Shown here in pieces: positions 10,703 through 24,100 of a DNA stretch of 64,000 nt (position 1 is its first letter; each line of letters begins with the position of its first letter). Below the pieces are notes generated by a model. That model was not told the origin of the DNA. It did no database searches and saw only the letters and a program-made list of their open reading frames with translations. Position numbers and translations under genes: made by a program. Location: contig NC_059397.1 in assembly GCF_905220565.1 (NCBI RefSeq), positions 15,315,001 through 15,379,000 of the forward strand, given 5' to 3'. The DNA comes from Melitaea cinxia. Its lineage: Eukaryota; Arthropoda; Insecta; Lepidoptera; Nymphalidae.

Positions 10703-13050
10703 GTGAGTCTGAATTTTTTATAGATGCGTCTTTTCTCCTCGTAGATATAATGTAGTATCGTAAAGACTATGTACTTAAAAACATGACACTTAATGACTTT
10801 TTACTAAGTAATAAATGTTTCAGCATAACTTTTAATTTATATTATTCCAAGAAACAGATCCCATTATTATTAAAAAATTAGTTTATGGTTTAAAAAAAAA
10901 ACTAGACTTTCGTTACATTTAATTGATAACAATAATTTATATAAACAGCCTTTATATAAATTTAAATACAAATACCCGTCTTAGAAGACGGAATTTAGTA
11001 CGAAGCTAAGTTTAATCCAATCAGTGAGATCTACGGAAACGTACATGCTATCAACAGGATAGCGTTGTCATTAAGCTGAAGGGCTCTTATCTGCAAGTGT
11101 TCTTATGTAAGACTTAGACAAGCTAATGACTACATATTGTAAATGCGGTAGTGGTGATGCATTTTCGCCAATGTATGTATGCCATTGTATGTATGCTAAT
11201 AATGTACGAATATTTCTTAACAAAACATAAGATAAATTTTCAATATGAAAATATGTGATTTTCCAAAATAAAAAAATATGAAAATGTAGTTGAAAAAAAG
11301 GTAGCTGTATGTTTGTTATATTAAAATGTTAATCCAGTAGGACAGCATTTCCTGACACGTTTTATAATATCGTAAAAATAACTCGGGCCGGTAGTATTTT
11401 AATATTTTAAAACATATTGTTTACATCTATATACATTTGATTTTTTTTTAAAACAATGTTGTTGCGATATTATTGGATAGTCTTTCACAGGCCTTTTTAA
11501 ACATTTTTAAACTGTAATTTTGACATTTCTTATTTCGATCGGTAAAATCGTTAAGTGCACGATTAAAAAATAATACTTATTTATTTATCAAACAAAACAT
11601 CGTAACATGAGTTATTAGCCATGAAGTTTAATCACTACACAAGCGTACAAAGATTCCCATTGTCCCGCCGCTTTATTTCCATTCAAGAAGTATAAAAACT
11701 AATAAATTAATTACTTAGTAAAAGTACATGTTTTTAATAATATACACTTTTGTGCACTGTGTATTTTCACATTCATTTATTGTGACCAAGTCTTGAATAA
11801 ACTTGACCTAATTTTGTACTCTAAGATAGAATTAAATATAAGAACAATAGTTTTGATGAAAAATATTTTCGTATTCAAGTTCAGATTGTTTTTATTTCTG
11901 CAGTTTTTTTACTTATAGCTATCTCTTTTTAATTATGTTCAAATTTAGAATAGTGACAGGTACAAATTATTATAATGAAACAGCTTTATTACATTTTATC
12001 ACGGTTTATTAAGTTTTTTAGATGCCCGACGTTTCGAATACTTTACAGCAGGTTGCGAGAGGACTGAACCGAAAGGAGGTAGAACTTAGTTATGCGCTGT
12101 GTGTATAGCATGCGGTTGCAGATACGACTTCAATCAGTTGATTTTATGAACTGAATAACATGTGAAAATTTGTTGTAGAGCTTTTATTTTTAACATAGTA
12201 AACTAAGACAAACTGTATTAAATTTGGTGATAGTGATATTAAGTTATATTTACCATATCCATTAAATGAAGTTAAACTAAACATGTTATTAAAGGTAGCC
12301 TGATGAATATACAGAACATATGGACTGAGACGTTATTATATATTTGAATAATGATTTATTGTTCAGTATTATAAGGTTTTAAAGTTATAGTTCTTTTTAT
12401 CTTTATATTTTATATATTAAGAATAACATCTTATGAATTGGAAATCATAAACCAATTCACATCTACTGCAATTTATTTTTGATTTTAAATTTAATAATAA
12501 ACTTTCATAAAACTAATGATGATAGGCTATATTAGGGTACAAATAAATCTAATTATATAAGGTACGTAATTAGACGAAGGTTATTTTAAAAAAAATCTTG
12601 CATTTCGCTTACGGCGTTGCGAACAAGCTCGAATATAAATTTTAAACCAAAATTTACATCCTTCCAAATGCGTTTCAAAGGTTATTTACAAAAGCGGTAA
12701 TTACACACTTATAAAGCATTTAAATATCCCAGTGACCATTAGTGTAGCTACAATTTAAATGTATAAGGACTTAAGGAGTTGGACGTTAACAAACTATTTA
12801 TAGTTGAAGATAAGGCCACGTTTCTTGTTTATGGCGTTTAGGAAGTCTTTAGCGGACGTTTAGGGTTGGTTGAGAGTGAGTGTCGTTACACATAGTCATG
12901 CTGAATATATACAGTTCATATATTTAACTCACGTCCCTGAGCTAGAATCACAAAATGCTACTTAAGGAGAGTCTAGACATAAGCAGTTAAAGGTGCTTAT
13001 CCAGCTACGTAAACCTGAAACGCAAACATGGATTTTATTTTGCTTTTCCT
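10703..13050. other. AT-rich DNA; one short repeat fragment near 12020
   Basis: No gene is seen. At 12020-12060 the motif gatgcccgacgtttcg is shared with 40805-40825, marking a dispersed repeat fragment. The rest looks like unique AT-rich intergenic or intronic DNA. Confidence 0.45.
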
Positions 13051-13052
13051 TA

Positions 13053-13415
13053 CTACTTCTTAGCTTCATCCCGACTGACTAAAGTAGGCTGATTAAGTAT
13101 AGTCACTGGGTGAATGCATCTTACAAGAGGAGAGTTGGACCTCAAACCGCCACGCTGTGTCACGGCAGATTTGAGTTTTTTATCTATGGTAACGATATGA
13201 AGCCAACGGCTTTGATTGTTCTTTGAGGAACAGAAGGAACCGACTACGATATATATACCTATAGCCAGATCAGAAAAAAACTTTGGTGTAGTAATAGAAC
13301 CCGCAATCGCTACACTTTCTTCACTTATTTGATTAATTACTAGCTGTACACTGCGCGCGTTGTTACGCTTTTCTTTTTGTCGTACCAACTTAGAAAACTT
13401 TGTGGGCTCATGCAC
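13053..13415 (-). CDS. Unidentified 120-codon ORF
   Basis: An ATG-initiated minus frame of 120 codons lies in a locally GC-raised segment. The peptide starts basic (KFSKLVRQKEKRNNARSVQL) and has a more hydrophobic middle. No domain, signal peptide or repeat is recognised. A donor-like GTATAT lies inside it, so only part might be exonic. It could be chance or a decayed element. Confidence 0.2.
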   Translation of the reverse strand: MHEPTKFSKLVRQKEKRNNARSVQLVINQISEESVAIAGSITTPKFFSDLAIGIYIVVGSFCSSKNNQSRWLHIVTIDKKLKSAVTQRGGLRSNSPLVRCIHPVTILNQPTLVSRDEAKK

Positions 13416-13419
13416 AACA

Positions 13420-14100
13420 ATTTGTTGAAGATTATGACATGAGCAAATGCACAGTCTACGATTCTATAAAGGACATACAGATAAACATTAATTTGTATCA
13501 ATCATTCATATATATAATTAATATATATCAATTCATTTATATCATTGTTATTTGTCATCATTGTCCTGATTATCTAAATTTCTTCATCAAAAACCAATAA
13601 ATAGACCACTCATTCTATGTTGCAAAAGTTTATGAGCGGTGGCACAACTACTCAAATTAGTTAATTGTTAATTTATTCTCAACTTTCAGTACAGAAAATA
13701 TAAAAATTATCAACGTTAAACGTAAGCATTTTATTTTTAATTACGTCATATAAATTTATAATATATATAATAATAGTAACGAGGAGATTTCAGTCTGTGT
13801 GTAGCCATTTTGTATAAACTGACCAAAGGAAGGAAAATGTTTGATAACAAAGCAGACTGACTTGCTTTGATAACAGTTTAACGGACGAAGATTATTTTAT
13901 AACAATGATTATTACAGGACCAAGGAAACGTCAAGACACTGAAATACATTAATATCATTAATTTCATATAATACACAGAGAAATATTAAGAGAGTACTTT
14001 AAAAATCAAATATGAATTTAAAAAAAGAACAGATATTTAGTTTTAATGATTACTCAACATTTTGTTATAGAAGTTTTTATAATTTATTTATTTTTATATT
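13420..14100. other. AT-rich DNA, no gene seen
   Basis: It contains short TA-rich repeats (atatataattaatatat near 13510) and no supported feature. Confidence 0.5.
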
Positions 14101-14104
14101 ATAG

Positions 14105-14362
14105 GTCGGCAAACAAGCGGACAGCTCACCTGATGGTAAGCGATTACCGTAGCCTTTATCTGATGATCTGATCTCTGTATATTGCATCGGAAGCGCGTTG
14201 CTGACCTTATGCTCAATCTCCCCCAGGAGCTCTGGTCACCTTACTCACCACTGAACGCAATACTGCTTAAAAAAGTATTATTTAGCTGTGATCTTCTGTA
14301 CGGTCGAGGTCTCCAAGTCGTGCTGCTCCATATTTTGAGTAGTAAATTTCCTATTGTATCTG
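14105..14362 (-). mobile_element. Retroposed repeat, family C
   Basis: The reverse complement of the family C consensus is recognisable: ggtcggcaaacaagcggaca at the left and tgctgctccatattttgag at the right. It is diverged and lacks the oligo-A tail. Confidence 0.75.
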
Positions 14363-14612
14363 TTGAATATCACCGTACGAGTTATAAGCTACTGTAATAT
14401 TAATCTATTAATCTATTGGGGCTATTTATTTATAATATATTTTCTAATCTTGAAAAAGGCAAAATTTATCGCGTGGCGCTTCACGTTCAAGGGGAGTAGG
14501 ATGCGATCATGTATCGGCGATTTGAAAACAACAACATATACATTACCGGTTAGAAAAACTGCTTCATGTTTGGTATGAAAGGAAATTAAGTTTAAAAAGT
14601 AGGCATCACTTG

Positions 14613-14717
14613 AGCCTAATATAGTCCACTGCTGGACATAGGCCTTCACAAGTTCGTGCCAAAAATGGAGTGAACTCATTTGTTTTGCCCATAGTCACCA
14701 CGCTGGCCAGGCGGGTT
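14613..14717 (-). mobile_element. Retroposed repeat, family B, 3' fragment
   Basis: About 105 bases of the family B 3' end are present (tagtccactgctggacatag through ccacgctggccaggcgggtt, reverse orientation). The copy is 5'-truncated. Confidence 0.8.
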
Positions 14718-16990
14718 ATAATATATAAAAATAATATATTAAAATAAATAATATATTAGAATAAGCAGTACTTTTTTATAACACGATATAAAAGCAAAGC
14801 TGGTATTATAGAGAAAATAATCAGAACTATATAATGATAGTTAATACGTGACACTGTGAAGCGTAAGATAGACAGGTAGGTAGGTAACAAATCTCGCCTA
14901 GAGAAATAAAAATATGAGTCTACACGTATGTATACGAGTAACAAAACTAAAAATATTTTACTCGTCCTAGATCGATTGGATTTTACGATCGTCATATTAC
15001 GTTTTATGATCAAACTTCATGATACTGCAACTGTTTTTTATTTTTAGGCTGCCTGCCTCAAGCCGCCGTCATTGCTCGGTAACGCCACGCTCAGGAAATC
15101 TGAAAAAGAAAAAACGTTAAAGCGGAATCTTGTAATTTATATATAATTCCGGTATTGTCGGAATTATTTTATGCAATTTGATGTCAATAAAGAAATATGA
15201 TCGAAATAATAAAATATAAAAATAAAATTTAGAGAGAATATTTTTGAAGTTGACATCAAATTGATAATCCGTTATATTGAAATTTATATTCAACCGGTAA
15301 CACGTTGCAATGCTTAACTATATAATATTACCATATACACGCTATTTAACGAGTTACATTGAAGAAAAATATCACTCACAATAAATAATAAGTAGGACTA
15401 AGCATTATTTATCGAACATAAAAATAAGCAATGAACACTGACATTTAAAAACTTAGTCTAGTTGTAAGAATTTACCGATATTTTGTTAGCCGTATTAGGT
15501 ACAATAAACTGCTTTTTCTTCTGGAAATATAAGGGGTCTAAAAATATTTTAAACAAAACATCTTAACATAAGCCGCAGATGATTAACATTATGGTAGATT
15601 AGTTAAAAATATCCAACATAAATAATTTATCTTGACTTTACTAAAGTCTTATTAAGCGAAAATAACGAATTCACAAACTAACCGTCTAGGTGGTACTTAA
15701 AAACGTTCCTCTCAGCTTAGCAGGATACTTGGGAGCGTGTAAGATTATACATGCAAAATGGATTCAAGAAAATATGACCTCGGAGTGCAGCGCTCAAGAT
15801 AATTGCTGTAAACTCGTTCTAATGAGAATTATAAGTGACGTTATTTATCATGCTTGTATTAAAGTCGACTATTACGTCAATTAAATTGTTCATTTACTTT
15901 TTCTTTTGTTGTAACAAAATCTCAATATGAAACATTCATAATAATTATTATTTAATAACTTGTTATATACCTAATTAATTTTTTTTTGCACTGAAAAATA
16001 ACTGGTTGTACTAGATATATGACAGCTACAACATTCACCATTAATTTATATTGTGAAGAAACGTTTACCGGGGTGTATTTTCTCTAGGTGTTAGCTTAGA
16101 AAAATTAAGATTCATCGACATAAGTACGAAACGACGTTTACGAAAGGATGTGACTAAAATTCAAATATTATTACCTAACAGCGCCCTCTAGTAGCTTGCT
16201 TTAATGATCGACTATACAATGATTATAACTTCGATTAGTTAATTTGGGTCTTGCAAATGATAAATTTTGGATAATTTATTTATAAACAGACTTTTCAAAC
16301 TTACGATATTATTACAAATATTTGTATTATATAAAAAATATTAATATGCACTTGTAATTAACGATTTTTATATTAATCCGAGGATAGAAATAGCTCGCTC
16401 TTTATAATTAAAACTATTATTTTTCATACTTTAATTAAAGTTTTTAATTTTATCATATTCTTCTACTTAATGAATACAATTATTTGTACAATTACGTATT
16501 CTCACAAAGCGAAATTTATTCACCACCGTCGCAGTTACGTTCACCTCGTTCACCACAACTAAGGCGTACATCACTACTTTCACTACTGTTAAATAGTCAT
16601 CATTGTTACTTAGCAAAACCAATTCATAATTAACTAAAATATTTGCATATCAGAGCAATATAAATAGAAAACAAAAGATACTAAATTATTAAAGAAAAGA
16701 TCTAAAGATTTTAATCAAATATAAAGCGTTATAAAATTAAATTATTTTTTAATCCACTTTAACAACATTGCATAATTCAAAAGAAAATTCAACTAACATC
16801 AATAAAAAAATTGCGATCCTACAACAATAAACACGGAATTACGAAATTTTACGAAATTTTACGATCACAACATCATAAAAAATTATCCTGGTAATAATAT
16901 TTCGCACACTTCGTAATGTAATTTTCCTTTACAACTTCCGAAGTTACAGAAGTTTGAGTCACGTCTCACACAAAGGAAACTATAAAGCGA
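14718..16990. other. AT-rich DNA, no convincing gene
   Basis: Weak coding-like patches occur at 15690-15884 (64 codons from GTG after an acceptor-like ccgtctag) and at 16520-16600 on the minus strand (24 codons ending in TAA). Neither is strong enough to call. Confidence 0.4.
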
Positions 16991-16998
16991 CAACCACG

Positions 16999-17109
16999 AT
17001 GGCCAGACTTTACGTCAAACGATCAATCATGCTTTGTTTGTACTTCACTGCTGAAAGTAACATTGATTTATCCCAAATTCGCTTTCGAGACAACGAGATG
17101 GGTTTTTAA
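16999..17109 (+). CDS. Small ORF, 36 codons, possible first exon
   Basis: An ATG in a good context (ccacgATGGCC) opens 36 codons, ending in TAA at 17107-17109. The N-terminus, MARLYVKRSIMLCLYF, looks like a short signal peptide with a basic n-region and hydrophobic core. The segment is GC-raised against its flanks. A weak donor-like GTAACA after AESK-type codons could splice it onward. There is no homology I recognise, and chance is possible. Confidence 0.2.
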   Translation: MARLYVKRSIMLCLYFTAESNIDLSQIRFRDNEMGF

Positions 17110-17289
17110 CCGATTTTGAAAAGATTAAAGGTTATTTTTTGTTTTGTCTAATAGAATTGTAAAAAAAAAAATGTTAAATAAATTATTTAAAGTACCAAGG
17201 CAGGCTTGTATTTAAGCATTTTTGTTAAAAGGAATAAAAATATATACTTTCAGTAGAAAAATATTGGTAAACAAAATTATAATAATTTA

Positions 17290-17440
17290 TATATATACAG
17301 AAAATACGTGATAAAATCAAAAACTACTGAACAGATTTTCATGGGGTTTTCAATAATAGAGTGATTCATAATAAACCTTCAAATAAATAATTTATTATGA
17401 TTTTGTGTAAATTAGTTGATAGAGAACCTTAATTGCAAAA
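17290..17440 (+). repeat. Helitron-like repeat fragment
   Basis: The stretch actactgaacagattttcat followed by aatagagtgattcataataa resembles the internal part of the Helitron-like element at 56160 (tttgatgcggctttctctag, then aatagagtgatttcag). No termini are preserved. Confidence 0.4.
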
Positions 17441-18230
17441 AAGGTCAAAATTAATCAAGCTACATATTTGGAGCTGGATACAGCATTAATCTTTATTGAT
17501 TTAGATAAGTTATCTTAGCATTTATTTGTGTTATGATAATACTTATATTTTCGGAATATTCTCAGAAATAAATATATAAATATATCTCTCGTAAAATAAA
17601 AATAAATAAATAAAACATTTATTAATTCGAAAACACTTGCGTCGCGCCACTGCTCTAAGCCTTACTACCTTTGCCAGTTAGCGCTGGTCGCTAGTTCAGT
17701 ATAATATAGTAAATAAATAGAAGTCCTTGACAAATAAATTATATGCAAAGATTTTTGCCATCGTGGTAAATATTTAATCTTTGACTAATAAAGCAACTAT
17801 AACTATCGTATTATTTTTTCCTGTTACATCAAGAGTTTTGCCTGTTTTAATTAATTATAAAAGAAAAAAACGCCATCTAAGTGTACCTGGCTACATAGTT
17901 GTTTTCTTTTTTGTTATGATAGCTCATTTAGCTTTAGTGTATGTTTTTGTGTGAAAGTGGATTACAAAGTAATTTTCATACCATTTCTTTTTAATATTAA
18001 TTTAACGATTTCGCAGATCAAAGAGAGGAGTTTAAGTTTATATTACAGATAGACGATATTTATATCGCCAGAATGATTTAATAGCGCTACATTATTGATT
18101 TGTTTCGAAAGAGGAGAATAGGTATTATAACTTAGTTTTAGAAAAATAAGAATATCTTGATTAAGATGATGTTATATTTTAATATTCACACGGGGATTAA
18201 CGCAAACAAATTTTTTTAAGGTAAAATATA
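17441..18230. other. AT-rich DNA, nothing recognised
   Basis: I see no gene or clear repeat here. Confidence 0.5.
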
Positions 18231-18238
18231 TTAATTAC

Positions 18239-18330
18239 CTTGGGGCCTGACGTTCCGGCCAGGTTACACCAGCCGTGGTCGTAGGCAGACTGATCATAAT
18301 CACAAAAAAGTGTTGTGTGTCGCGGTACAA
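18239..18330 (-). other. GC-rich island, candidate internal exon
   Basis: On the minus strand a 92-base segment lies between an acceptor-like site (attattgtcag) and a donor-like site (CCCAAG|GTAATT). Within it one frame stays open with a Cys/Trp-containing peptide (CDYDQSAYDHGWCNLAGTSG). GC is about 55 percent against roughly 30 percent nearby. An overlapping 32-codon ATG frame in another phase continues upstream, so the real frame is uncertain. The whole island (18240-18425) could instead be a repeat. Confidence 0.3.
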
Positions 18331-18984
18331 CTGACAATAATCACGAGTTGAGGGTGGATGAAGAAACATCTACCCTGACGGCGGAGTCGTGACATCGCTC
18401 GATCAGCAAAATATCAATGCAACGCGAAAGTTTAAAAGTAAGATGACGTTGATAGCTTGTTGCCATTTTCTTTTGCTGCAAGAATTTTTTGTTGTTTGAT
18501 TCTAAGAAGTTAACTAATTTTTAGTCAATGCAAAATATTTTTTAACGAAGATATTTAAATAATTTACTTATGTTATAAATTTCTTTTTAATATATCTAAC
18601 TACATAATGTTAAACCTTTAAATCTTTCCAAGCTTAGCCAACGAATATCTACGACTATTCACTGCAATCACAATGTATTGTATAAAATTTAAAAATAGTG
18701 AACTTTTCATTTTTTACTTTATTTATTCTTATGAGTAAAGTATTTTTTTATATGTGAGGTTTACTATCTTTAAGAGACTAATGTTTTGTTTTATTGTTTT
18801 TGTTGAAAAATGGTTGACCTATTTCAGATCCATGTCCAAAGGTTGACAACTGTATACGATATTTAAGAAATCGACTGTTCATCTTCTCATTTGTCTGTCG
18901 CAGGGCTGTATATTTGTAACTTGTTTATATCTTACATAGATATAACTTATATATTTATATACTTGAAATATTAAAATTTGTATT

Positions 18985-19375
18985 TTGTAAAAATCAAATA
19001 ACGAAGTAAGACCGACTTCAATTATATCGACAAGTAATACAACGTAGGTAGACGAAAACATTGTCAAGTAAATACGCATTATCAAAGGTTACTCTAAAAG
19101 TTGTAATCAAATCGCGATGAAATTTAATTGTGACCACATGATAAACATCGGCTTTCGATTAAATTACAAATCATCAAAATCGGTACACCCAGTAAAAAGT
19201 TATGCGGATTTTCGAGAGTTTCCGTCGATTTCTCTGGGATCCCATTATTAGATCCTGGTTTCCTTATCATGGTACCAAACTAGGGATATCACCTTTCAAA
19301 CAAAAAAAAAAAAAAAAGAATTATCAAAATCGGTTCATAAACGACGGAGTTATCTCATTTGAAAATTTGTAAAAT
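18985..19375. repeat. Dispersed lepidopteran-type repeat
   Basis: The sequence from gtaagaccgacttcaattat through atgataaacatcggctttcg to tatcaaaatcggttcataaa is of a kind I recognise as widely repeated in Lepidoptera. It holds a poly-A run at 19301-19317. Class and boundaries are not determined. Confidence 0.45.
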
Positions 19376-19949
19376 ATTGCCCAAATTTTTAGGTATACCT
19401 TTCAGCTTAAAATAATTCTTTTTATGTACAGAAATACAGTGAATTTTGTGACTGAATAAATAATAGCAGTAATAATAGTTTCAACATTGAATTTTCATAT
19501 CAAACATATCCAACGTAGTGAGCAAAAGCTCGCATGTTCAATAAAGGTTTAAGAATAATGGCGTATGTTTATTGTATTTTGGGAGGCAGGTTTTGTTCAA
19601 TATTCATAATAAAAGCGATCAGGAACGTTCCTCTGTGGTCAACCGCAATACGTTGTCAGTTCGTGCCACGTAACTGTTCGCGATAGAAAAATTAAAGCCA
19701 TTTTTATTTTCACTCTGAAAGATTTTTTTTTTGTATAAAACACATTGCATTTTCGAAACCGAAACACAAATACGCAAATTAAAATGACGCGAACAAAGAC
19801 GGTATAATTATTTATCCATTATCATTTAAATTAAATAAAAATATCCAAAATGTCTTTGTCTATTGATATATTAATTTTGTGTTAATTTACTTTAGCTCAA
19901 GCTATATACGAGCTTACATGCCTGTATACTACCTCCCTTATATATAATT

Positions 19950-20302
19950 ACTAGCTGACCCCGCAAACGTTGTTTTGCCATATATTTTATTAACCCCCTT
20001 AATCTCCCCCCTGTAACATAGAGGTATGAAAAATAGATGTTGGCCGATTCTCAGACCTACCCACTTTGCACAAATTTGATAAAAATCAGTCTAGCCGTTT
20101 CGGAGGAGTATGGTAACTAGCATTGTAACACGAGAATTTTATATATAAGATTTTTTACTGATATTTTTTGATAAATTACAATAAAATATAGCTTATGTCA
20201 CTCCTCAATAGTGTAGCTTACTGTTAGTGAAAGAATTTTCGTGATCGGATCAGTATTTGCAAAGATTAGCCCTTACAAACAAACAAAAACTACCTCTTTA
20301 TG
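19950..20302 (-). mobile_element. Non-autonomous Helitron-like element, copy 1
   Basis: On the minus strand the element ends in CTAGT at 19950-19954, preceded by a GC-rich hairpin-prone segment. Its body matches the opposite-strand copy at 53047-53436 (for example ccgaaacggctagactgatt in this copy). The 5' TC terminus is lost: the match stops at about 20302. It has no coding capacity. Confidence 0.65.
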
Positions 20303-21007
20303 CTTCATTTTGATGAATTGGTTCAAAAATCAACAACTTTTATCAACTTACGTTTCAAAGGAAATGATGATATTTTTGAGAAAAAAACATAAAATGTTAT
20401 ATTAATAGTATTAATACACGAGAATACAAAAGATACAGTACGTATTTTGTAATAAATATTAAAACGTTAGCATAACACGATGCAAAGACAAATGAGTTCT
20501 TGCTCTCAACTTTGAACTTTAAGTGAAGCAAGTTTTGTATGAAATTACATTCGCTCTACAGATTGTGTAGCGCAGAAGAAACAGTCATGTATTCACGGGA
20601 ACATAAACTGCATTTTCCGGTGATATTAGTAGTGTGGCCCATTGACTTAAAATGGGTGACTGGCGTCGACGGTGCGTTATTGTGGTCGAGGTGTTTTTCT
20701 GGTTTTTATTTATCACTTTAAGTATTTATGTTACAACCTGCTGTACGGTTTATGTTATATGACATTTTTTTTATTGTAGAGTTCTTAAAAACGCGAAACG
20801 TTTTTGTAAAAAAATATCACAATGGTATATTTATTCGTTTACTTTATTGAAGTACTGTTACAGGAAGGCTCTATTATTAGCATTTGTATCGTTTTTAATT
20901 AAAAACTTAGGTAGAGTTGGGGTTTGTGTTTTCACTTCCCATTTCGGGTCTGGGTGTAATTTATATTTACACAATACAATATAATAAATACATAAATAAA
21001 TAAACGC
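20303..21007. other. Intergenic DNA; one 60-codon ORF not supported
   Basis: A plus frame at 20539-20721 starts with ATG and has a GC-raised middle, but the peptide matches nothing I know. No repeat is recognised. Confidence 0.35.
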
Positions 21008-21113
21008 TGACCACGACAAACATCTATATGGCTAATACAAATATCTGTCGTGAGCGGGGATCGAACCCACGACCACCAGCGCAACAGTCAGTACTGTGAC
21101 CGCTGCACCAAAA
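21008..21113 (-). mobile_element. tRNA-derived SINE head fragment
   Basis: On the minus strand it begins ttggtgcagcggtcacagta (A-box-like), followed by the B box gtgggttcgatccccg and the body segment ggccatatagatg-like. Related copies are at 38577 and 43968. Its tRNA head abuts the A run that precedes the Helitron fragment at 21128. The conceptual GTG start of the long retrotransposon frame lies inside this SINE. Confidence 0.75.
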
Positions 21114-24100
21114 AAAAATGTAAGTATACTAGCGGACCCGGGGTACGTTGTCCTTCCCGGAAAACAGCTAACAAATTTGATTGCTTTCATACCGATAGCA
21201 GCACCACCTACTAGGTCCAATCGATATAAAAGGAAAGGCGACCCCCGACCGCCCTGGTGGTCGGTAGAGCTAGATTCCCTGAAAAGGGAACAACTAAGAG
21301 CCAAACGTCGCATCAGAAATGCTGCACCCTGCAGAAGGGCTGGCGTCATCGAAGAATACGTACGGGTCAAGGAAAAATATAAACAGGCGGCAGACAAAGC
21401 AGCCACTCAGAGCTGGAAAGAGTTCTGCACGGCACAGGACCGCGAAAGCGTGTGGGACGGTATCTACAGAGTCATCAGGAAGACCTCTCGTAGACACGAG
21501 GACGCATTGCTAAGGAACGAATCAGGCGAAACACTGTCACCAGAACAGTCGGCAAAACTCCTAGCAAAAACGTTCTACCCTGATGACTCTGTAGAGACCG
21601 AAACCGCCCATCACAAACAGATCCGAGAGGCCGTAGAAGGCAGAACTCCCGCGGAGTTAGAAGATCTGTCCGATGACGACCCGCCGTTTACGGCCGCGGA
21701 GCTGGAACAGGTTCTTTTGAGCCAAAATCCCAAAAAAGCTCCAGGCCCAGACGGGTTAACGTCGGATATATGCGCGGCGGCAATAAACTGCAACAGGGAG
21801 TTATTCCTAGCGTTGGCGAACAAATGCCTATCGCTGTCCCACTTCCCCAAGCTGTGGAAAGTCGCCCACGTACGCATCCTCCGCAAACCAGCCAAAGAGG
21901 ACTACACCCACCCGAAGTCCTATAGACCTATAGGACTCCTGTCAATCCTAGGAAAGACAGTTGAGAAAATGCTTATAGGTAGACTTCAGTGGAGACTCTT
22001 CCCCACGCTGCACCGAAGCCAGTACGGATTCATGCCACAAAGGGGAACGGAAGACGCCCTCTACGATCTCGTCGAGCATATCAGGCAGGAAATTAAGTCC
22101 AAGAAGATAGTACTTCTGGTATCGCTCGACATAGAGGGCGCTTTCGACAATGCATGGTGGCCGGCTCTCAAAAAACAGCTAGTGGACAAGCATTGCCCGA
22201 GAAACCTATACGCTATGGTCGCCTCATACCTCCAGGACCGAAAGGTCATCGTAAATTACGCCAGAGCGACCAGTGAAAAGGAGACCACGAAGGGTTGTGT
22301 CCAAGGATCCATTGGCGGGCCGACCTTCTGGAACCTCATACTGGATTCGCTTCTGAGAGAGATCAGTGCGATGGGGGTATACTGCCAGGCCTTTGCGGAC
22401 GACGTTGTTCTCGTTTTCTCCAGCCAAAAAACCAGCAACCTACAGACCTCAGCCGAAACCACCTTAGCGGCCGTACAAGAGTGGGGTATACGTAACAAGC
22501 TGAGCTTCGCCGCACACAAAACCAACGCGATGGTGCTCACTAAAAAACTCAAATACGACACCCCCATAATCCATATGTCCGGCACTCGACTGAGGCTTGT
22601 AGATGAAATAAAACTGCTGGGGCTCATTTTGGACTCGAAGCTCACTTTCAACGCGCACGTATCCGCCGTGTGTAAAAAAGCAGCGGACATCTATAAACAG
22701 CTCGCGCGCGCGGCGAGAGTGAGTTGGGGTCTGAATGGGGAGATCGTACGGATCATATATGTGGCGGTGATAGAGCCCATCGTTCTGTACGCAGCGAGCG
22801 TATGGTCCCCTGCAGCAGAGAAACTGTCGATAAGAAAGCAGCTAGACTCACTGCAGAGAGGATTTGCACAAAAAATGTGCAGGGCGTACAGAACGGTGTC
22901 TCTGACATCGGCACTAGTCCTCACTGGCTTGCTCCCGTTAGACCTTCGCGTTCGAGAGGCGGCCATACTATTCAAAACCAAAAAAGGTCACAGCACGGAT
23001 CTTCTTCCACCGGGAAGAGAGCTAGAGCGCAGGGTGGGACCAATGCAAAATCCCCACCCTTCCCTACTCATGACAACAGAGTACGAGCGCTTAGAGAATC
23101 TGAACCCCGAAGTCCTTGAAGAACACAACATCGTCGGGCCTTTCATCTTTACCGACGGAAGCAAAATAGAGGGTAAAGTAGGAGCCGCCCTCACATGCTG
23201 GGACCAAGGCAGGGAAGTAAGATACTCTACTTTCCGGTTAGAGCCGCACAACACTGTCTTTCAATCGGAGATGTACGCACTCTTCAGAGCCGTGGACATG
23301 GCAAAAACCTCAAAGTCATGCTCCATTAACATCTTGAGCGACTCGAGGTCATCTTTAGATCTGCTGAGGAGACCCTCAGTGACTCACCCTCTGGCCCTGG
23401 AAATGAAGAGTCGAATCAGACAGCTCCGGGAGGAGAATAAGACAGTGCGGTTCTTTTGGTTGAGGGCCCATGTTGGAATACCGGGCAATGAGAGAGCGGA
23501 CGGGTTGGCCAAAAAGGCGGCCTTAACAAAAAAGACGGCACCTGACTACGACAGAGTACCCATCTCGTATGTCAGAAGGCAGATCAGGGAAGAGACTGTC
23601 AGGATGTGGCAGGAAAGATATAATTCTTCGGAGACGGGCTCGGTCACGAAAATATTCCTACCGGATGTAAAGACCGCTTGCAGGCTGGTAAGGATATCGG
23701 CACCAACAGCTGTCGACACAAAAATTCTGACCGGCCACGGAGGATTTGCGGCGTATCTCCACAGATTCCACCTCACTGACAGTCCTTCATGTATCTGCGA
23801 TCCGAATTGTGAGGAGACAGTTCTGCATGTTATACTGGACTGCCCGAGATTCAGTAAGGATAGGCTAGATCTAGAACTCAAACTCCAGATCAAACTTGAG
23901 CTGACATCGCTCCATACCATCCTGGAGAGTGAAAAAAACAGAACTGCCTTCCTCACATTCGCGAGAAAGGCCGTCAATATAGCCGCAAAAAGGAACAGCA
24001 CGGCCGCTCCACCACCTGCTGTAATACCCACGCAGAGCGCTAACACCGTCGTCCACGCAACACACACCCAAACACACAACGCACAACTACAAACACAACA

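Noticed and set aside
15690..15884. 64-codon plus ORF after an acceptor-like site
   Set aside because: GTG start, no homology I recognise, and alternative donor sites leave no consistent model.
20539..20721. 60-codon plus ORF
   Set aside because: GC-raised but unrecognised, with an open antisense frame; not enough to call a gene.
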